The notes under the pieces were generated by a model that did no database searches, was not told the origin of the DNA, and saw nothing but the letters and a program-made list of their open reading frames with translations. The translations under genes and the position numbers were made by a program. Positions 54,631-63,100 of a stretch of DNA of 64,000 bases are shown piece after piece. Each line of letters starts with the position of its first letter. Position 1 is the stretch's first letter. This DNA comes from Halovenus amylolytica (GTDB taxonomy: Archaea; Halobacteriota; Halobacteria; Halobacteriales; Haloarculaceae): the NCBI GenBank assembly GCA_004015825.1, contig SAYS01000001.1, forward strand, positions 243,267 through 307,266, in the 5' to 3' direction.

Positions 54631-55209
54631 ATGACTGGCGATCACACCGTGTTGGTCGTTGATGACGAGCAGGCGATCACCGATACCTACAGTGAACTTC
54701 TCGACGACCGATACACGGTCGAAGTCGCGAACTCGGGCGAACAGGCGCTGGCGACGCTCTCCGAGGGGATCGACGTCGTCTTGCTCGATCGCCGGATGCC
54801 GGGGATGTCCGGTGACGAACTGCTCGAAGAGATCCGGGCACGGGGTGTCGACTGTCGCGTCGTGATGATCACTGCTGTCGATCCGGATACGAACATCATC
54901 GGGATGAAATTCGACGAGTATCTCGTCAAACCCGTCTCGGAACAACAGCTCCGCGAGGTCGTCGAACGGATGCTCACACGCGATCACCTCGACCAGCAGA
55001 TCCAGCGGATGGTCAATGTTGCATCCAGGCTGGCGACGCTAGAGACGAAACTCGATTACGAACAGCTCGAATGTAGCGACGAGTACGACCGTCTCCGATC
55101 GGAGTTCGATTCGCTCCGCGCGGAGGTCACACTGCCCGAGGAGACAGAAGACGAGTACGTCCACGCGACGATCGAGAAGCTGGATGCGCTTTTGAGTGAA
55201 CGACAGTAA
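54631..55209 (+). CDS. HalX-type response regulator
   Basis: A 192-residue response regulator. The receiver domain has Asp11-Asp12, the phosphorylated Asp53 in LLDRRMPGMSG, and Lys in LVKPVSE near residue 99. A C-terminal HalX helix-rich domain follows (RMVNVASRLATLETKLDYEQLE, in parts), a haloarchaeal output module of unknown action. There is no adjacent histidine kinase, so its partner is elsewhere. ATG at 54631. Confidence 0.92.
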   Translation: MTGDHTVLVVDDEQAITDTYSELLDDRYTVEVANSGEQALATLSEGIDVVLLDRRMPGMSGDELLEEIRARGVDCRVVMITAVDPDTNIIGMKFDEYLVKPVSEQQLREVVERMLTRDHLDQQIQRMVNVASRLATLETKLDYEQLECSDEYDRLRSEFDSLRAEVTLPEETEDEYVHATIEKLDALLSERQ

Positions 55210-55316
55210 CGCAGAGAAACTGTTTGAACAGTGGTTTCAGGCCGTCTGAGATACGTCTCAGGAAACGTAATACTACACCTACCCACCTGGTAACTATCCG
55301 TAGGTAGTCGGGCCTG

Positions 55317-56225
55317 GTGTCTCCTGTGAAACGAAAACTACTGCTCGTCGTGTTGCTGGCGGTTGGCGGCGCATCACTCGTCGCTACCGGTGCGTTCACT
55401 GACAGGCCAGCACAGACCGAGGGGATCGAACTGTCGCCATCTGACGGGCCGAACAGTGCCTACGCAGTCAACGACAGCGGTGAGATCAGGCTCGATCTGA
55501 GTGAATCCACTCAGCTACGAGCAGTCGATGCGACTGGCGTCACCGACGACTCCGTGACGACTGTCGCGAACATCTTCACTGTGACGTACAACGGCAGTGT
55601 CGACGACCCGCCGGCAACGGTCTGGTTCGAGACACCCAACGTGCCGGCCTACGAGGATATCGAATTCGTTCAGGGGACCGACTCTGTCGAGTCGATCCAC
55701 GGACAGGGACACAGCCGGAGCCTGTCCTCCGGTGAGACGATCCACGTCGGCGTGGTCATCGACACGACCGGTGACCACGAACTCGACGCCATCGAGGAGT
55801 TCACGTTCGTCGCGGAGCGCGACTCTCCATCGACTGCTGGTGAAACTGCTGATAGCGATGAACCGCTGAATACTGGACCAGACAGCGGTGGAGAGAGCGG
55901 ATCGACGGATACCGGGAGCGGTGACTCGGGAGCTGATCCGGATCCGCCTGACGTCGACCAGGGGACAGGATCCACTGACGGGACTGATTCGACCGACGAC
56001 GGCGACACAGGGGACAACGAGACCGAGATCGGGCCGGACGAAGATCGGGAGGGCAACGAGTCGGGAACCGAACAGACTGGAACGCTAACAGAACCGGCGT
56101 TACCGGGGCCGCAGACGACTCTCGGTGGCTTCCCGTACTGGACGCTACTGTTGCTCTTGCTGTTCGTCGTCGCCGGTGCTGGGCTCTTTTCGGTGACACG
56201 ACGGGGACTGACCAGAGAGACGTAA
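55317..56225 (+). CDS. Exported surface protein with GlyGly-membrane-Arg C-terminal anchor
   Basis: A 302-residue cell-surface protein. The N-terminal KRKLLLVVLLAVGGASLVATGAF is a signal or anchor segment like those of the haloarchaeal DUF1102/TasA-like proteins. A beta-rich domain runs to about residue 170. A long Ser/Thr/Asp/Gly linker follows to about 265. The tail is Gly270-Gly271, a hydrophobic helix to about 290, then RRGLTR, the layout of GlyGly-CTERM or PGF-type sorting signals. The start is GTG at 55317. A rhomboid protease gene begins two bases after the stop, so the two are one operon. Confidence 0.75.
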   Translation: MSPVKRKLLLVVLLAVGGASLVATGAFTDRPAQTEGIELSPSDGPNSAYAVNDSGEIRLDLSESTQLRAVDATGVTDDSVTTVANIFTVTYNGSVDDPPATVWFETPNVPAYEDIEFVQGTDSVESIHGQGHSRSLSSGETIHVGVVIDTTGDHELDAIEEFTFVAERDSPSTAGETADSDEPLNTGPDSGGESGSTDTGSGDSGADPDPPDVDQGTGSTDGTDSTDDGDTGDNETEIGPDEDREGNESGTEQTGTLTEPALPGPQTTLGGFPYWTLLLLLLFVVAGAGLFSVTRRGLTRET

Positions 56226-56227
56226 CT

Positions 56228-57079
56228 ATGGCACTACGACAGGCATCACGAACGGAGGCACCGGGCTTTGGGAGCGATCTGGGACAGAACGTGCGACGGC
56301 TGGATCTGCTGATGATCGCGACCGTCCCGCTCGTCTTGCTGGCAGTGTTCGTACTGCCCGTGGCGACCCTGGAACGGTTCGTCTTCGATACGACCGATCC
56401 GACGCTTCTCACCGGCTACACTGCCTACTTCGTCCATCTGGAGTGGTTTCACCTGCTCGGGAATCTGGCGGTCTATCTCCCGGCAGTGGGGGTGGCATAT
56501 CTCCTCTGTATTCTGAGCGGTCGCCGCCGACTGTTCCGGATCACGTTCGTCACAGTGCTCGTCGCATTCCCCCTCGTGCTGTCGGCGATGCAGCTGATCT
56601 TTCCACGGGAACGGTTTATCTTTGGCTTTTCGGGGCTCAACGCCGCCTTCGTCGGGTTGGCGTCGTTCGCACTCATGGCGTATCTCGCCTCGAATATCTC
56701 GGATCGGGCCGACGAGCGCCACGCTCCCGTATTTTTGTTCTTCGTCGTGGGACTCGTCGCGTTGCTCTCGCTCCCGGCGCGGGCGTATCGGTTCGAGATC
56801 GGGTCGGCAGCGCTCGCGCTCGTCGGCCTCTATCTCGGAACTATCCTGTACAGACGGGGTCGTCCAACCCTCGCGGAGTTCCGAGCAGCCACGGACAGGC
56901 CTGGCTACTTCGAGCTGGCTGGCAGTGGCTTCGGACTGCTGGTTGGCTACCCCGTCGTGGCGTTTCAGGACGCTGTCGTCCCGCAGGGCGGGGTCGTCGA
57001 CGTCTACGTCCATCTGCTCGGGTTTAGCCTCGCGTTCATCGTTGTCTTCACGTTCGTCTTCCTCGCCGAGGAGCTGTAG
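56228..57079 (+). CDS. Rhomboid-family intramembrane serine protease
   Basis: A 283-residue membrane protein with the full rhomboid active-site set: His70-x4-His75-x3-Asn79 (HLEWFHLLGN), the nucleophile Ser135 in GFSG, and the general-base His262 in the last helix (YVHLLG). About seven or eight membrane helices are seen. It should cut a membrane-spanning partner. Its gene starts two bases after an exported protein whose tail has a GlyGly-helix-Arg anchor, which is the obvious candidate substrate. Confidence 0.85.
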   Translation: MALRQASRTEAPGFGSDLGQNVRRLDLLMIATVPLVLLAVFVLPVATLERFVFDTTDPTLLTGYTAYFVHLEWFHLLGNLAVYLPAVGVAYLLCILSGRRRLFRITFVTVLVAFPLVLSAMQLIFPRERFIFGFSGLNAAFVGLASFALMAYLASNISDRADERHAPVFLFFVVGLVALLSLPARAYRFEIGSAALALVGLYLGTILYRRGRPTLAEFRAATDRPGYFELAGSGFGLLVGYPVVAFQDAVVPQGGVVDVYVHLLGFSLAFIVVFTFVFLAEEL

Positions 57080-57241
57080 GGGCGCTGTGGGCCGATTCAG
57101 ACCGGTTCTGAAACGTTGCATCCGACGGTCCGGTGGTGCAATACAACCGGGCATCCGGAAGTACCAGTAGATCTGGCATCCCCAGCCGAACAGACCCGCA
57201 ACGACCACGATGAGGCGGGTGGCTGTGATCGCACTGTTCAC

Positions 57242-57368
57242 ACTGCCGGCTGTACAAAACTGACAAATTGCGCCACCCCGGGGTGAGCCGAGCAGCACGA
57301 GGCGATTCTCGGTAGCCAAACGGCTACCGGTGGTGGCGCATATCTTTCCGAATGTATAGCCGGCAGTA
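57242..57368. repeat. Short inverted-repeat element, CTGCCGGCTGTA family, long form, copy 5
   Basis: A 127-base element, inverted relative to 44571-44698 and almost identical to it throughout, including the internal GGTAGCC/GGCTACC palindrome and the GCGCCACCCCGGGGTGAGCC segment. It lies between the rhomboid gene and a small zinc-finger gene. Confidence 0.93.
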
Positions 57369-57479
57369 TCAGGACTGTTTATCGAACGAAAGATGACGGA
57401 GGGAACGGTGATGCTTTTTCTACTCCACTGTGTGTTAAGTACCTGCATAACTACGGGTCTGAGGCGATTAGGACTAATC

Positions 57480-57638
57480 ATGAGCACTGCCCCCGACGGG
57501 ACGACACTGGGGCGATGTCCACTCTGTCGCGTGGCGATCCCTGCGGAGCAACTGGTGATCGAGTATTCGCCGGAGACCGGATGGCCACAGATGCTCGCGT
57601 CGTGTCGGCGGTGTGACGAGGTCGTTGGGCCGGTGTAG
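57480..57638 (+). CDS. Very small zinc-finger protein
   Basis: A 52-residue protein with two paired cysteine knuckles, RCPLC (about residues 14-18) and SCRRC (about 40-44), which should bind one zinc ion. Small single-zinc proteins of this kind are numerous in haloarchaea, and some affect gene expression or biofilm. The target is unknown. ATG at 57480; the longer upstream frame is hydrophobic and not typical. Confidence 0.75.
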   Translation: MSTAPDGTTLGRCPLCRVAIPAEQLVIEYSPETGWPQMLASCRRCDEVVGPV

Positions 57639-57709
57639 TCTCAGCTGTCTTTCGACCTGTCTCGATAGGCGACGCTGTCGATTCGCGTCAGTAGCAATGC
57701 TGGTGGCTG

Positions 57710-58489
57710 TTACGCCCCACTCCGGTCGTTGCTGCAGTTGACATCCGAGGCTGTTCCGGAGAACTGAACACCGTCTACAGTCTCACCCCGAACCGTGACA
57801 GTGGTCGTACTGCCCGGTTCACAGTCGATTTTCCCCGGATTCGTTATTTTGAATTTGTTCTTCCCCTGTTCGTTCGTTTCGTAGCCATTCACAGTCACGC
57901 TGCTGGGATCGACGTTGTCGATATCCGGGAGTTCGAAGGCTGCGTTGAGTGATCCGCTGAATCTGACTGTCGCCGGGATCTCCGACGGTTCGAGTGCGAG
58001 GTCCCGCTTGGCGTCGATCTGTAGTCCCCCATCTGTGCCTGTCACGTCGAAGGAGAGGGTGTCTCTCAGGACGGTCTCGCTGCGACCCGGGATCTCGATC
58101 GTGACGTTCGTGACTGCTGCGCCCGGTTCCAGTCCGGTAATCGTCAGCTCCTCGTCTTCGACGGTCACGTTTTCGACTCCAGTCCCGGACTCTGCATCGG
58201 TAAATGCAAGCTCGCCGTCGAGGAGTCCGATCGTCATATCGACACTGGTAGCACTCTGGTTCGTAATATCGAACTGTTCGGGGGCGGTCCGAGGCATGTT
58301 CGAATCGAACAGCATGCCCTGGTCCGCCATCTCCTCTTCTCGCAACCCGAGATACGCATTTTCGTCGCCGACGACCTCTATCTTTACTGCTCGCTTTGCT
58401 GTCGTCGAACTGAACGCACCCACGTTTGTAAAGAGCCCACCGCTCGCGAACACTGCTCCCGTGCCGAGCAGGAACTTTCGGCGTCTCAT
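57710..58489 (-). CDS. Tat-like exported surface protein (DUF1102/TasA-like)
   Basis: A 259-residue exported protein. The N-terminus MRRRKFLLGTGAVFASGGLFTNVGAFSS has a basic start, a hydrophobic stretch and the GAFSS that recurs in haloarchaeal DUF1102 proteins. The rest is beta-rich with repeated strands and the family's GDENAYLGL. It is probably a secreted fibre- or coat-like protein. The ATG overlaps the stop of a short upstream frame (58486-58677) in ATGA form. It is divergent from the relative at 59241. Confidence 0.78.
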   Translation of the reverse strand: MRRRKFLLGTGAVFASGGLFTNVGAFSSTTAKRAVKIEVVGDENAYLGLREEEMADQGMLFDSNMPRTAPEQFDITNQSATSVDMTIGLLDGELAFTDAESGTGVENVTVEDEELTITGLEPGAAVTNVTIEIPGRSETVLRDTLSFDVTGTDGGLQIDAKRDLALEPSEIPATVRFSGSLNAAFELPDIDNVDPSSVTVNGYETNEQGKNKFKITNPGKIDCEPGSTTTVTVRGETVDGVQFSGTASDVNCSNDRSGA

Positions 58490-58677
58490 CGCGTCTCACC
58501 CCGAGAGACGCCGGCTCTGCTATCGAGTGTCCGCACCAGTGGTGTCTGTACCGTCGATCCAGGGGTATGTTGGTCGATCATGGTTCCAGGGATAGAGTGT
58601 GGTACCGTCGTGATATCATCGTCCAGGTCATCGATCCACGCGTCTGTGCCACATTCTTGTCTGGAACGTCTGGGCAA
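58486..58677 (-). CDS. Possible short upstream frame coupled to the DUF1102-like gene
   Basis: A 63-codon frame ending in the ATGA overlap with the gene at 58489. It starts with TTG, or with ATG at 58580 for 31 codons. Codon use is haloarchaeal, but the sequence is not recognised. A TATATA-type box at about 58679-58686 is directly upstream. It may be a leader peptide or not expressed. Confidence 0.3.
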   Translation of the reverse strand: MPRRSRQECGTDAWIDDLDDDITTVPHSIPGTMIDQHTPGSTVQTPLVRTLDSRAGVSRGETR

Positions 58678-58679
58678 GC

Positions 58680-59240
58680 GTATATAAGCCCAGATGACTG
58701 TTCAAGTAACAATATATAAAATATCTGCTTTGCATTGATCTGCCAATACTTCCCCATTCGCACACGACAGTACCAGGGCATGAATCGTCGATATATCGGC
58801 AAAAAACTCGATTATGTTAAACAACAGAAACGTCAGAAAACATATATTCTGTTTGATGAACAGTTCCATCAGGACCGACCTGAAAGCCGTAGTCATTTCG
58901 TCGGTGTGCAATGCACGTCCTTCAGGCAGACACAGAGGCTTCGAGAGGGGTCGTGAGCAGTCAACTGAACATTTCCGAGTGTTTTCGAACAGGAGTGGCT
59001 GTGGAATTATAACACTCCTAATATCGGCTTCGTCGGTCCAGTCTCACGCAGTACATCCCTGACTTTGCCTCAGTCGACCTCTGTCACCGTTCAGGTAGTG
59101 CTGGATATTCCGACTCGCTCGTTCAGGTCACTTGATACAATACGGGTAGGGGGAGCTACGTTGAAACGAGTTCGCCGCTGGCAGTTCCCGTGCGTACGGG
59201 AGGTGGTCGCGGTGAACGAACAACCAAGGTGACAACAACA
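58680..59240. other. AT-rich intergenic stretch
   Basis: About 560 bases of unusually AT-rich sequence for this genome. It holds promoter-like boxes for the two divergent exported-protein genes (TTATATA near 58680 on the minus strand, TACAATAC near 59132 on the plus strand). The open frames inside have no recognisable features. The sequence may have been acquired together with the gene at 59241. Confidence 0.4.
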
Positions 59241-59864
59241 ATGGAACGACGCAAATTCATCATCGGTGCGGGATCGCTCGCCGCTGGCGGGGCGGCTGCA
59301 ATAGGTAGTGGTGCGTTTTCGAGTGTGAGCGCTGACCGTGATATCAATGTTAATGTCGCGGGCGATGAAAGCGCGTACCTCGGCTTGGAAAGTACGAGCG
59401 CGTATTCAAGTCAGAATGGTAAAAAGCTCGCTCTTGAATTTGATGGGAGCAACTCGCAGAACGGTGACGGTCTCAACGCAGACGCAGATACTCAGTTCAG
59501 AAATGTATTCAAGGTCGTGAACCAAGGGAAAAACGCAATCCGATTCCAGTTCTACCACGGAGACTTCAACACACTCGAAGGCACACCTCTGGCCATGGCA
59601 GTCTCAGATGAGACGATCGAGTACGCTAGCATAAACGAGATTACAGCAGTGAATACCAGTGACGCTCCAGGAACCTGGTCAGGAGGTTCTCCAGCAGTTG
59701 CAGACGCGCAAGACATTGAACCAGGTGCAAAGAGCTACGTGCATGTTGGATTTTTCCTAAATGACGATAACGAGACGCTGGGCCACTCAAATACCCACAT
59801 AAGTGACGTTCCAGATGATTTAACGGTGTACGCCGAAGCCCTTCCGGAAGACGGTACAATTTAG
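59241..59864 (+). CDS. Tat-like exported surface protein (DUF1102/TasA-like), low GC
   Basis: A 207-residue exported protein. MERRKFIIGAGSLAAGGAAAIGSGAFSS is a clear export signal of the same type as the gene at 58489, and ADRDINVNVAGDESAYLGLE is the DUF1102 start. The body is beta-rich and low in charge. Its codons are noticeably AT-richer than those of its neighbours, which suggests transfer. It may form filaments or a coat. ATG at 59241. Confidence 0.78.
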   Translation: MERRKFIIGAGSLAAGGAAAIGSGAFSSVSADRDINVNVAGDESAYLGLESTSAYSSQNGKKLALEFDGSNSQNGDGLNADADTQFRNVFKVVNQGKNAIRFQFYHGDFNTLEGTPLAMAVSDETIEYASINEITAVNTSDAPGTWSGGSPAVADAQDIEPGAKSYVHVGFFLNDDNETLGHSNTHISDVPDDLTVYAEALPEDGTI

Positions 59865-60055
59865 CGACTTTTCACTATTCTCTACGCTCTTGCGTAGTAC
59901 ATTGTTGATTTCAGAGCGTTGCTTGGGCAGCATCTTTGAGTGCCCCTCGTCCCAGTTTTCGATATAGCACTCGCCGCAATTGGAACGCTCTGACAGATTG
60001 CGCCAGTTTGTCCTTTTAGATGCCTTGATGGGCGAGAGTTACCATCCATTTTATA
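59865..60055. other. AT-rich sequence with possible gene fragment
   Basis: About 190 bases with AT-rich codons on the minus strand. One frame reads CGECYIENWDEGH followed by a lysine-rich part and has no start codon. It looks like a fragment of a foreign gene left by an insertion that also cut into the 5' end of the next gene. It is not a supported gene. Confidence 0.3.
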
Positions 60056-60772
60056 TTGTACCCAGCAGGAATCGCCGCACTCGTCGTCTTCGCTGCCGCG
60101 ATCTACCTCCGGGGATATCTCGTCCCCGGAACGCCGGAACTGACACAGCGGTACTTCTCCCACTGGCTGCTGCGTGCTTTCGGGAAAGACCCCTTCGAGG
60201 ACGTACAGACGACCGACGGCGGCGTCGAACCCACCGAAGCCGCCGCCGACCGGCCCGAACCCGCGGAGACCGAACAGCTCCTGCGCGATGCGGGGGTCGT
60301 CGAGGAGGCTCCCGACGAGGACTGCCTCTGTCTCACCGCGGAGTTCCGTGAGGTCTGGTGGCGGCGCATCCGGAACTACCGGGAGGACGACGACCGCGCC
60401 GCCGCGCAGTTGGCTTCTGTCGTCGACGTCGATCCCGAACAGTTGGCCTTCGTCGACGAGGAGAACTACTTCGGGGTGGAGTTCGCCGGCGAGCTGATCG
60501 GCCGGTGGAGTTCCGATGCCGCCTTCTATGCCGACCTCGCCGCCGAGCCGACGCTCGCAGAGTGGCTCCCGGAGTGGGGAGAACTGGGTGACTAAACGCG
60601 GACGGAACTGCTCGCCGGCATGCGGGCGTTCTTAGAGGAGTGTCCGGCCTGCGAGGCTGAACTGGATCAGGTCGAAAACGTCCGCAAGTCCTGCTGTGCC
60701 GGCGAGCTGGTCAGCGTCTCCGTCGACTGCCCCGACTGCGGCGCGTGCGTCTTTAGCGGGTCCTACGCCTAA
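60056..60772 (+). pseudogene. Broken gene: membrane/zinc-ribbon protein with in-frame stop
   Basis: A once longer gene. The first 179 codons (TTG at 60056, or further 5' and lost) give a hydrophobic start, an acidic middle and AAEPTLAEWLPEWGELGD. TAA at 60593-60595 then interrupts it, but the same frame continues for 58 more codons with ELLAGMRAFLEECPACEAELDQ, CC and DCPDCGACVFSGSYA, a zinc-ribbon end. Reading through the single stop restores one protein. The 5' end borders foreign-looking DNA. Parts of its 3' end recur at 61475 and 63101. Confidence 0.7.
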
Positions 60773-60826
60773 CACTGCAAACGAGAGATCACGTGTCGAC
60801 CAGTCCCCGGGTATCAGTGGTCCGTG

Positions 60827-61111
60827 TCAGTCGTCGTCACCTGGTTTGTATGCCCCGGATCTGTGTTCGATATCGTAGATAACGACGGTCTTCCGCTCCC
60901 GGTCGGCGTCAGCTCCAAGGCGAAAATCCCCGACCCGGATCTTCCCATGTGGCATTCCCGAAAGCGGTTCGATGTATTCGTATGGTTCACGCCACTCGTC
61001 GTCGACGATCTCGTCGAGTTTCGTAACGATACGGGTCTGCACGGGAGTCTCGAGTTCGTCGAACGTCTGAGCAGCAGGTGGCCGAAACTCCCAGTCCCAC
61101 CCCTCACTCAT
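60827..61111 (-). CDS. RelE/ParE-type toxin
   Basis: A 94-residue toxin-like protein. VQTRIVTKLDEIVDDEW, LSGMPHGKIRVGDFRLGA and TVVIYDIEHRSGAY give the RelE/ParE fold, with the IRVGDFRL strand and the C-terminal aromatic residue. It probably cleaves ribosome-bound mRNA or blocks gyrase; the type cannot be told. It overlaps its antitoxin gene by eight bases and lies downstream of it. Confidence 0.88.
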   Translation of the reverse strand: MSEGWDWEFRPPAAQTFDELETPVQTRIVTKLDEIVDDEWREPYEYIEPLSGMPHGKIRVGDFRLGADADRERKTVVIYDIEHRSGAYKPGDDD

Positions 61112-61394
61112 CGCTGTCGATCATAGCGACGATTTCCTCGCGGCTGACTGCTTCAGTTTCACCTTTCCGCATCGCATACTCCTCGGCAGCGATATTCGCG
61201 AGCATGCTCCGGGAGACTCCGGGGTTTGCAGTCGCGTCGCGGATCGCGTGGCGCAGGAACTCGCTCCGGGAGGTGTACCCCTCTTCTTTCCAGACGGCGT
61301 CGATTTCTTCGAGCTGGCGTTCAGTGACGCGGATATTGATCGTCGTCGTCTCGGGATCGTCGCTCCGAGACTCGCCTGTGTCGGAGTCAGACAT
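61104..61394 (-). CDS. Ribbon-helix-helix antitoxin
   Basis: A 96-residue antitoxin. The N-terminal acidic stretch leads to the RHH motif TTINIRVTERQLEEIDAVWKEEGYTSRSEFLRHAIRD (in parts), which binds the operator as a dimer. The C-terminal helix, with MRKGETEAVSREEIVAMI, should wrap the toxin. It is the first gene of the pair and probably represses their transcription. Confidence 0.88.
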   Translation of the reverse strand: MSDSDTGESRSDDPETTTINIRVTERQLEEIDAVWKEEGYTSRSEFLRHAIRDATANPGVSRSMLANIAAEEYAMRKGETEAVSREEIVAMIDSDE

Positions 61395-61474
61395 ACATCT
61401 GTATTACACACGCGGTATCAAGAACGCATCGGTTGCGCCACCGTAACGCCATCACACCGCACTAACCACTCGGT

Positions 61475-61626
61475 ATGCGCGCATTTCTCTTGGAGTGTCC
61501 GTCCCCGACGCGGAACTCGATCAGGTCGAAAACGTCCGCAAGTCCTGTTGCGCCAGCGAAATGGTCCGCGTCTCCGTCGACTGCCCCGACTGCGGCGCAC
61601 GCGTCTTCAGCGGCAGTTACGCGTGA
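61475..61626 (+). pseudogene. Second, frameshifted copy of the zinc-ribbon gene 3' end
   Basis: About 150 bases matching 60629-60772: ATGCGCGCATTTCT, a shortened cysteine pair, then AACTCGATCAGGTCGAAAAC and GTCGACTGCCCCGACTGC up to a TGA. A base-loss near TGTCCGTCC shifts the frame, so it encodes no protein. It stands between the toxin-antitoxin pair and the nucleotidyltransferase genes. Confidence 0.8.
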
Positions 61627-61705
61627 TCCCGAGCCCTGACGTCCGACGAGCCACCACCGTTCTCGACCGACTATTTATACACGATAGCGACCAATCGTCT
61701 AACAG

Positions 61706-62137
61706 ATGGCACAGACCGACGACACCGAAGACGTCGATCCGGATCGGATCCGGGCGGTGCTGGAGCGCCACCCGGTCGATCTGGGGGTGCTCTTCGGTTC
61801 GCACGCTCGGGGGACGAGCGGACCACACAGCGACGTGGATGTCGCCGTCGCGTTCGATCCGTCGCTGTCCGACGGGCAGCGGTACCGTGCCCGGATCGCA
61901 CTGATCGTCGCACTCACGCGCGAACTCGGGACCGACGATGTCGACGTGGTGGATCTGGACGGGGTTTCACCAGAGATCGGTCTCGCAGCGTTCGATGACG
62001 GGCGTGTACTCGTCGAAGACGTCGAACGCAGCGAGGAGTTCCGAGAGGAGTACGAGGCGCAAACGACCGAATCGACCCACGAGGAGCGGATGGAGCGGTT
62101 CGACGAACTGCTCGATCGGATGGAGCGAAACGCGTGA
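61706..62137 (+). CDS. MNT-type minimal nucleotidyltransferase, no adjacent HEPN
   Basis: A 143-residue protein with the nucleotidyltransferase signature GSHARGTSGPHSDVDVAV (GSx10DxD, residues 31-46 or so). These are antitoxins of HEPN-MNT pairs, which inactivate the toxin by adding AMP. No HEPN gene follows directly; the next gene is another MNT. It may be the remains of a second pair or may have a distant partner. ATG at 61706. Confidence 0.85.
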   Translation: MAQTDDTEDVDPDRIRAVLERHPVDLGVLFGSHARGTSGPHSDVDVAVAFDPSLSDGQRYRARIALIVALTRELGTDDVDVVDLDGVSPEIGLAAFDDGRVLVEDVERSEEFREEYEAQTTESTHEERMERFDELLDRMERNA

Positions 62138-62177
62138 CCACGGAATTCTTTTGTGACGCTCACCCGTTGTATCAGAT

Positions 62178-62609
62178 ATGGAAGCGGACAATGGTTCGCC
62201 AGCGGTTCCTGACCACGTCCGGGAAACGCTCTGTGAGAATCCGGACATCGAGTTCGTCGTGGTTTTCGGCTCGCGGGCAAAGGGTACCGAGCGTTCATCG
62301 TCCGACCTAGATATCGCGGTCAAGTTCGATCAGGACCTCACGTCCGAGGACCGGTTTCGGAAGCGGTGCCGACTGTCCGCACAACTGCAGGAGAACGACT
62401 CCCCGTTTGTCGACCTCTCCGATATCGACGAACTCCCGCTTGAATTCGCACATGCGGCTGTCAACGGTGAACTAATCTGTGGTGACTGGGAAGCGTTCCG
62501 GGAGTTCAAGACGGAAGTCGAGGACCGATTCGAGAATTCCCGGGAAGAGATCGAGCGCCGGCAGCTGGACCTCATCCACCGGATCGCGGAGGAGGGCCTC
62601 CGTGGCTGA
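62178..62609 (+). CDS. mntA: MntA-type nucleotidyltransferase antitoxin
   Basis: A 143-residue minimal nucleotidyltransferase with GSRAKGTERSSSDLDIAV (GSx10DxD). The tail has a helix with RFENSREEIERRQLDLIHRIAEEGL. It overlaps the HEPN gene downstream by eight bases, so it is the antitoxin of that pair. In characterised systems it transfers AMP groups to the toxin. Confidence 0.9.
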   Translation: MEADNGSPAVPDHVRETLCENPDIEFVVVFGSRAKGTERSSSDLDIAVKFDQDLTSEDRFRKRCRLSAQLQENDSPFVDLSDIDELPLEFAHAAVNGELICGDWEAFREFKTEVEDRFENSREEIERRQLDLIHRIAEEGLRG

Positions 62610-63030
62610 TCCCGCAGTCGTTTCGCGTAAGCTATCCCAGATCGAGCAATATTACGGTGAACTCAAGGCAAAACAGCAACTCTCGAAGGAGGAATTCCTC
62701 GACGATATCACCGAGCGGCGTGCCATCGAGCGAATGTTCCAGAATGCGATACAGGCGTGTATCGATCTCGCCACCCACATCGCGACGGCAGCGTTCGAAT
62801 ACGAAGGCGAAGCATCGAGGGAAGCAGTGGAAGTGCTCGGCGAACACAAGGTGTTGAGTGATACGACGGTATCGAAACTAACGGACGCCGTCGGATTTCG
62901 AAACATTCTGGCACACCAGTACGGTGACGTGTCTCCGGAAAAGGTGTATGAGTATTTGCAACACGAACTGGCGATTTACGAGGACGTAAGTCGTGAAATC
63001 GCGGAGTGGTTCCGGCAACAAGAGTTGTAG
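62602..63030 (+). CDS. hepT: HepT-type HEPN ribonuclease toxin
   Basis: A 142-residue all-helical HEPN protein. The catalytic Rx4-6H motif is RNILAHQYG (about residues 99-107); the next tyrosine is the residue AMPylated in HepT. The start is GTG at 62602, inside the end of the mntA gene. It probably cleaves RNA when free of its partner. A decayed third copy of the zinc-ribbon gene end follows it. Confidence 0.9.
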   Translation: MADPAVVSRKLSQIEQYYGELKAKQQLSKEEFLDDITERRAIERMFQNAIQACIDLATHIATAAFEYEGEASREAVEVLGEHKVLSDTTVSKLTDAVGFRNILAHQYGDVSPEKVYEYLQHELAIYEDVSREIAEWFRQQEL

Positions 63031-63100
63031 CTACGCTATGTCCGGACTACGAAAGCACAGATAGCGAGGAGTCTCCCCCGACAGTCACATCAAACCGCGA

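Noticed and set aside
56246..57487. 413-codon minus-strand frame across the rhomboid gene and the nearby element
   Set aside because: It is charged and low in complexity where the rhomboid helices lie, and it crosses a mobile element. The rhomboid frame has a full active-site set.
59882..60163. 93-codon minus-strand frame as a real gene
   Set aside because: It runs across the junction of AT-rich DNA and the broken gene, and a different frame there looks more coding-like. It is more likely a fragment zone than a gene.
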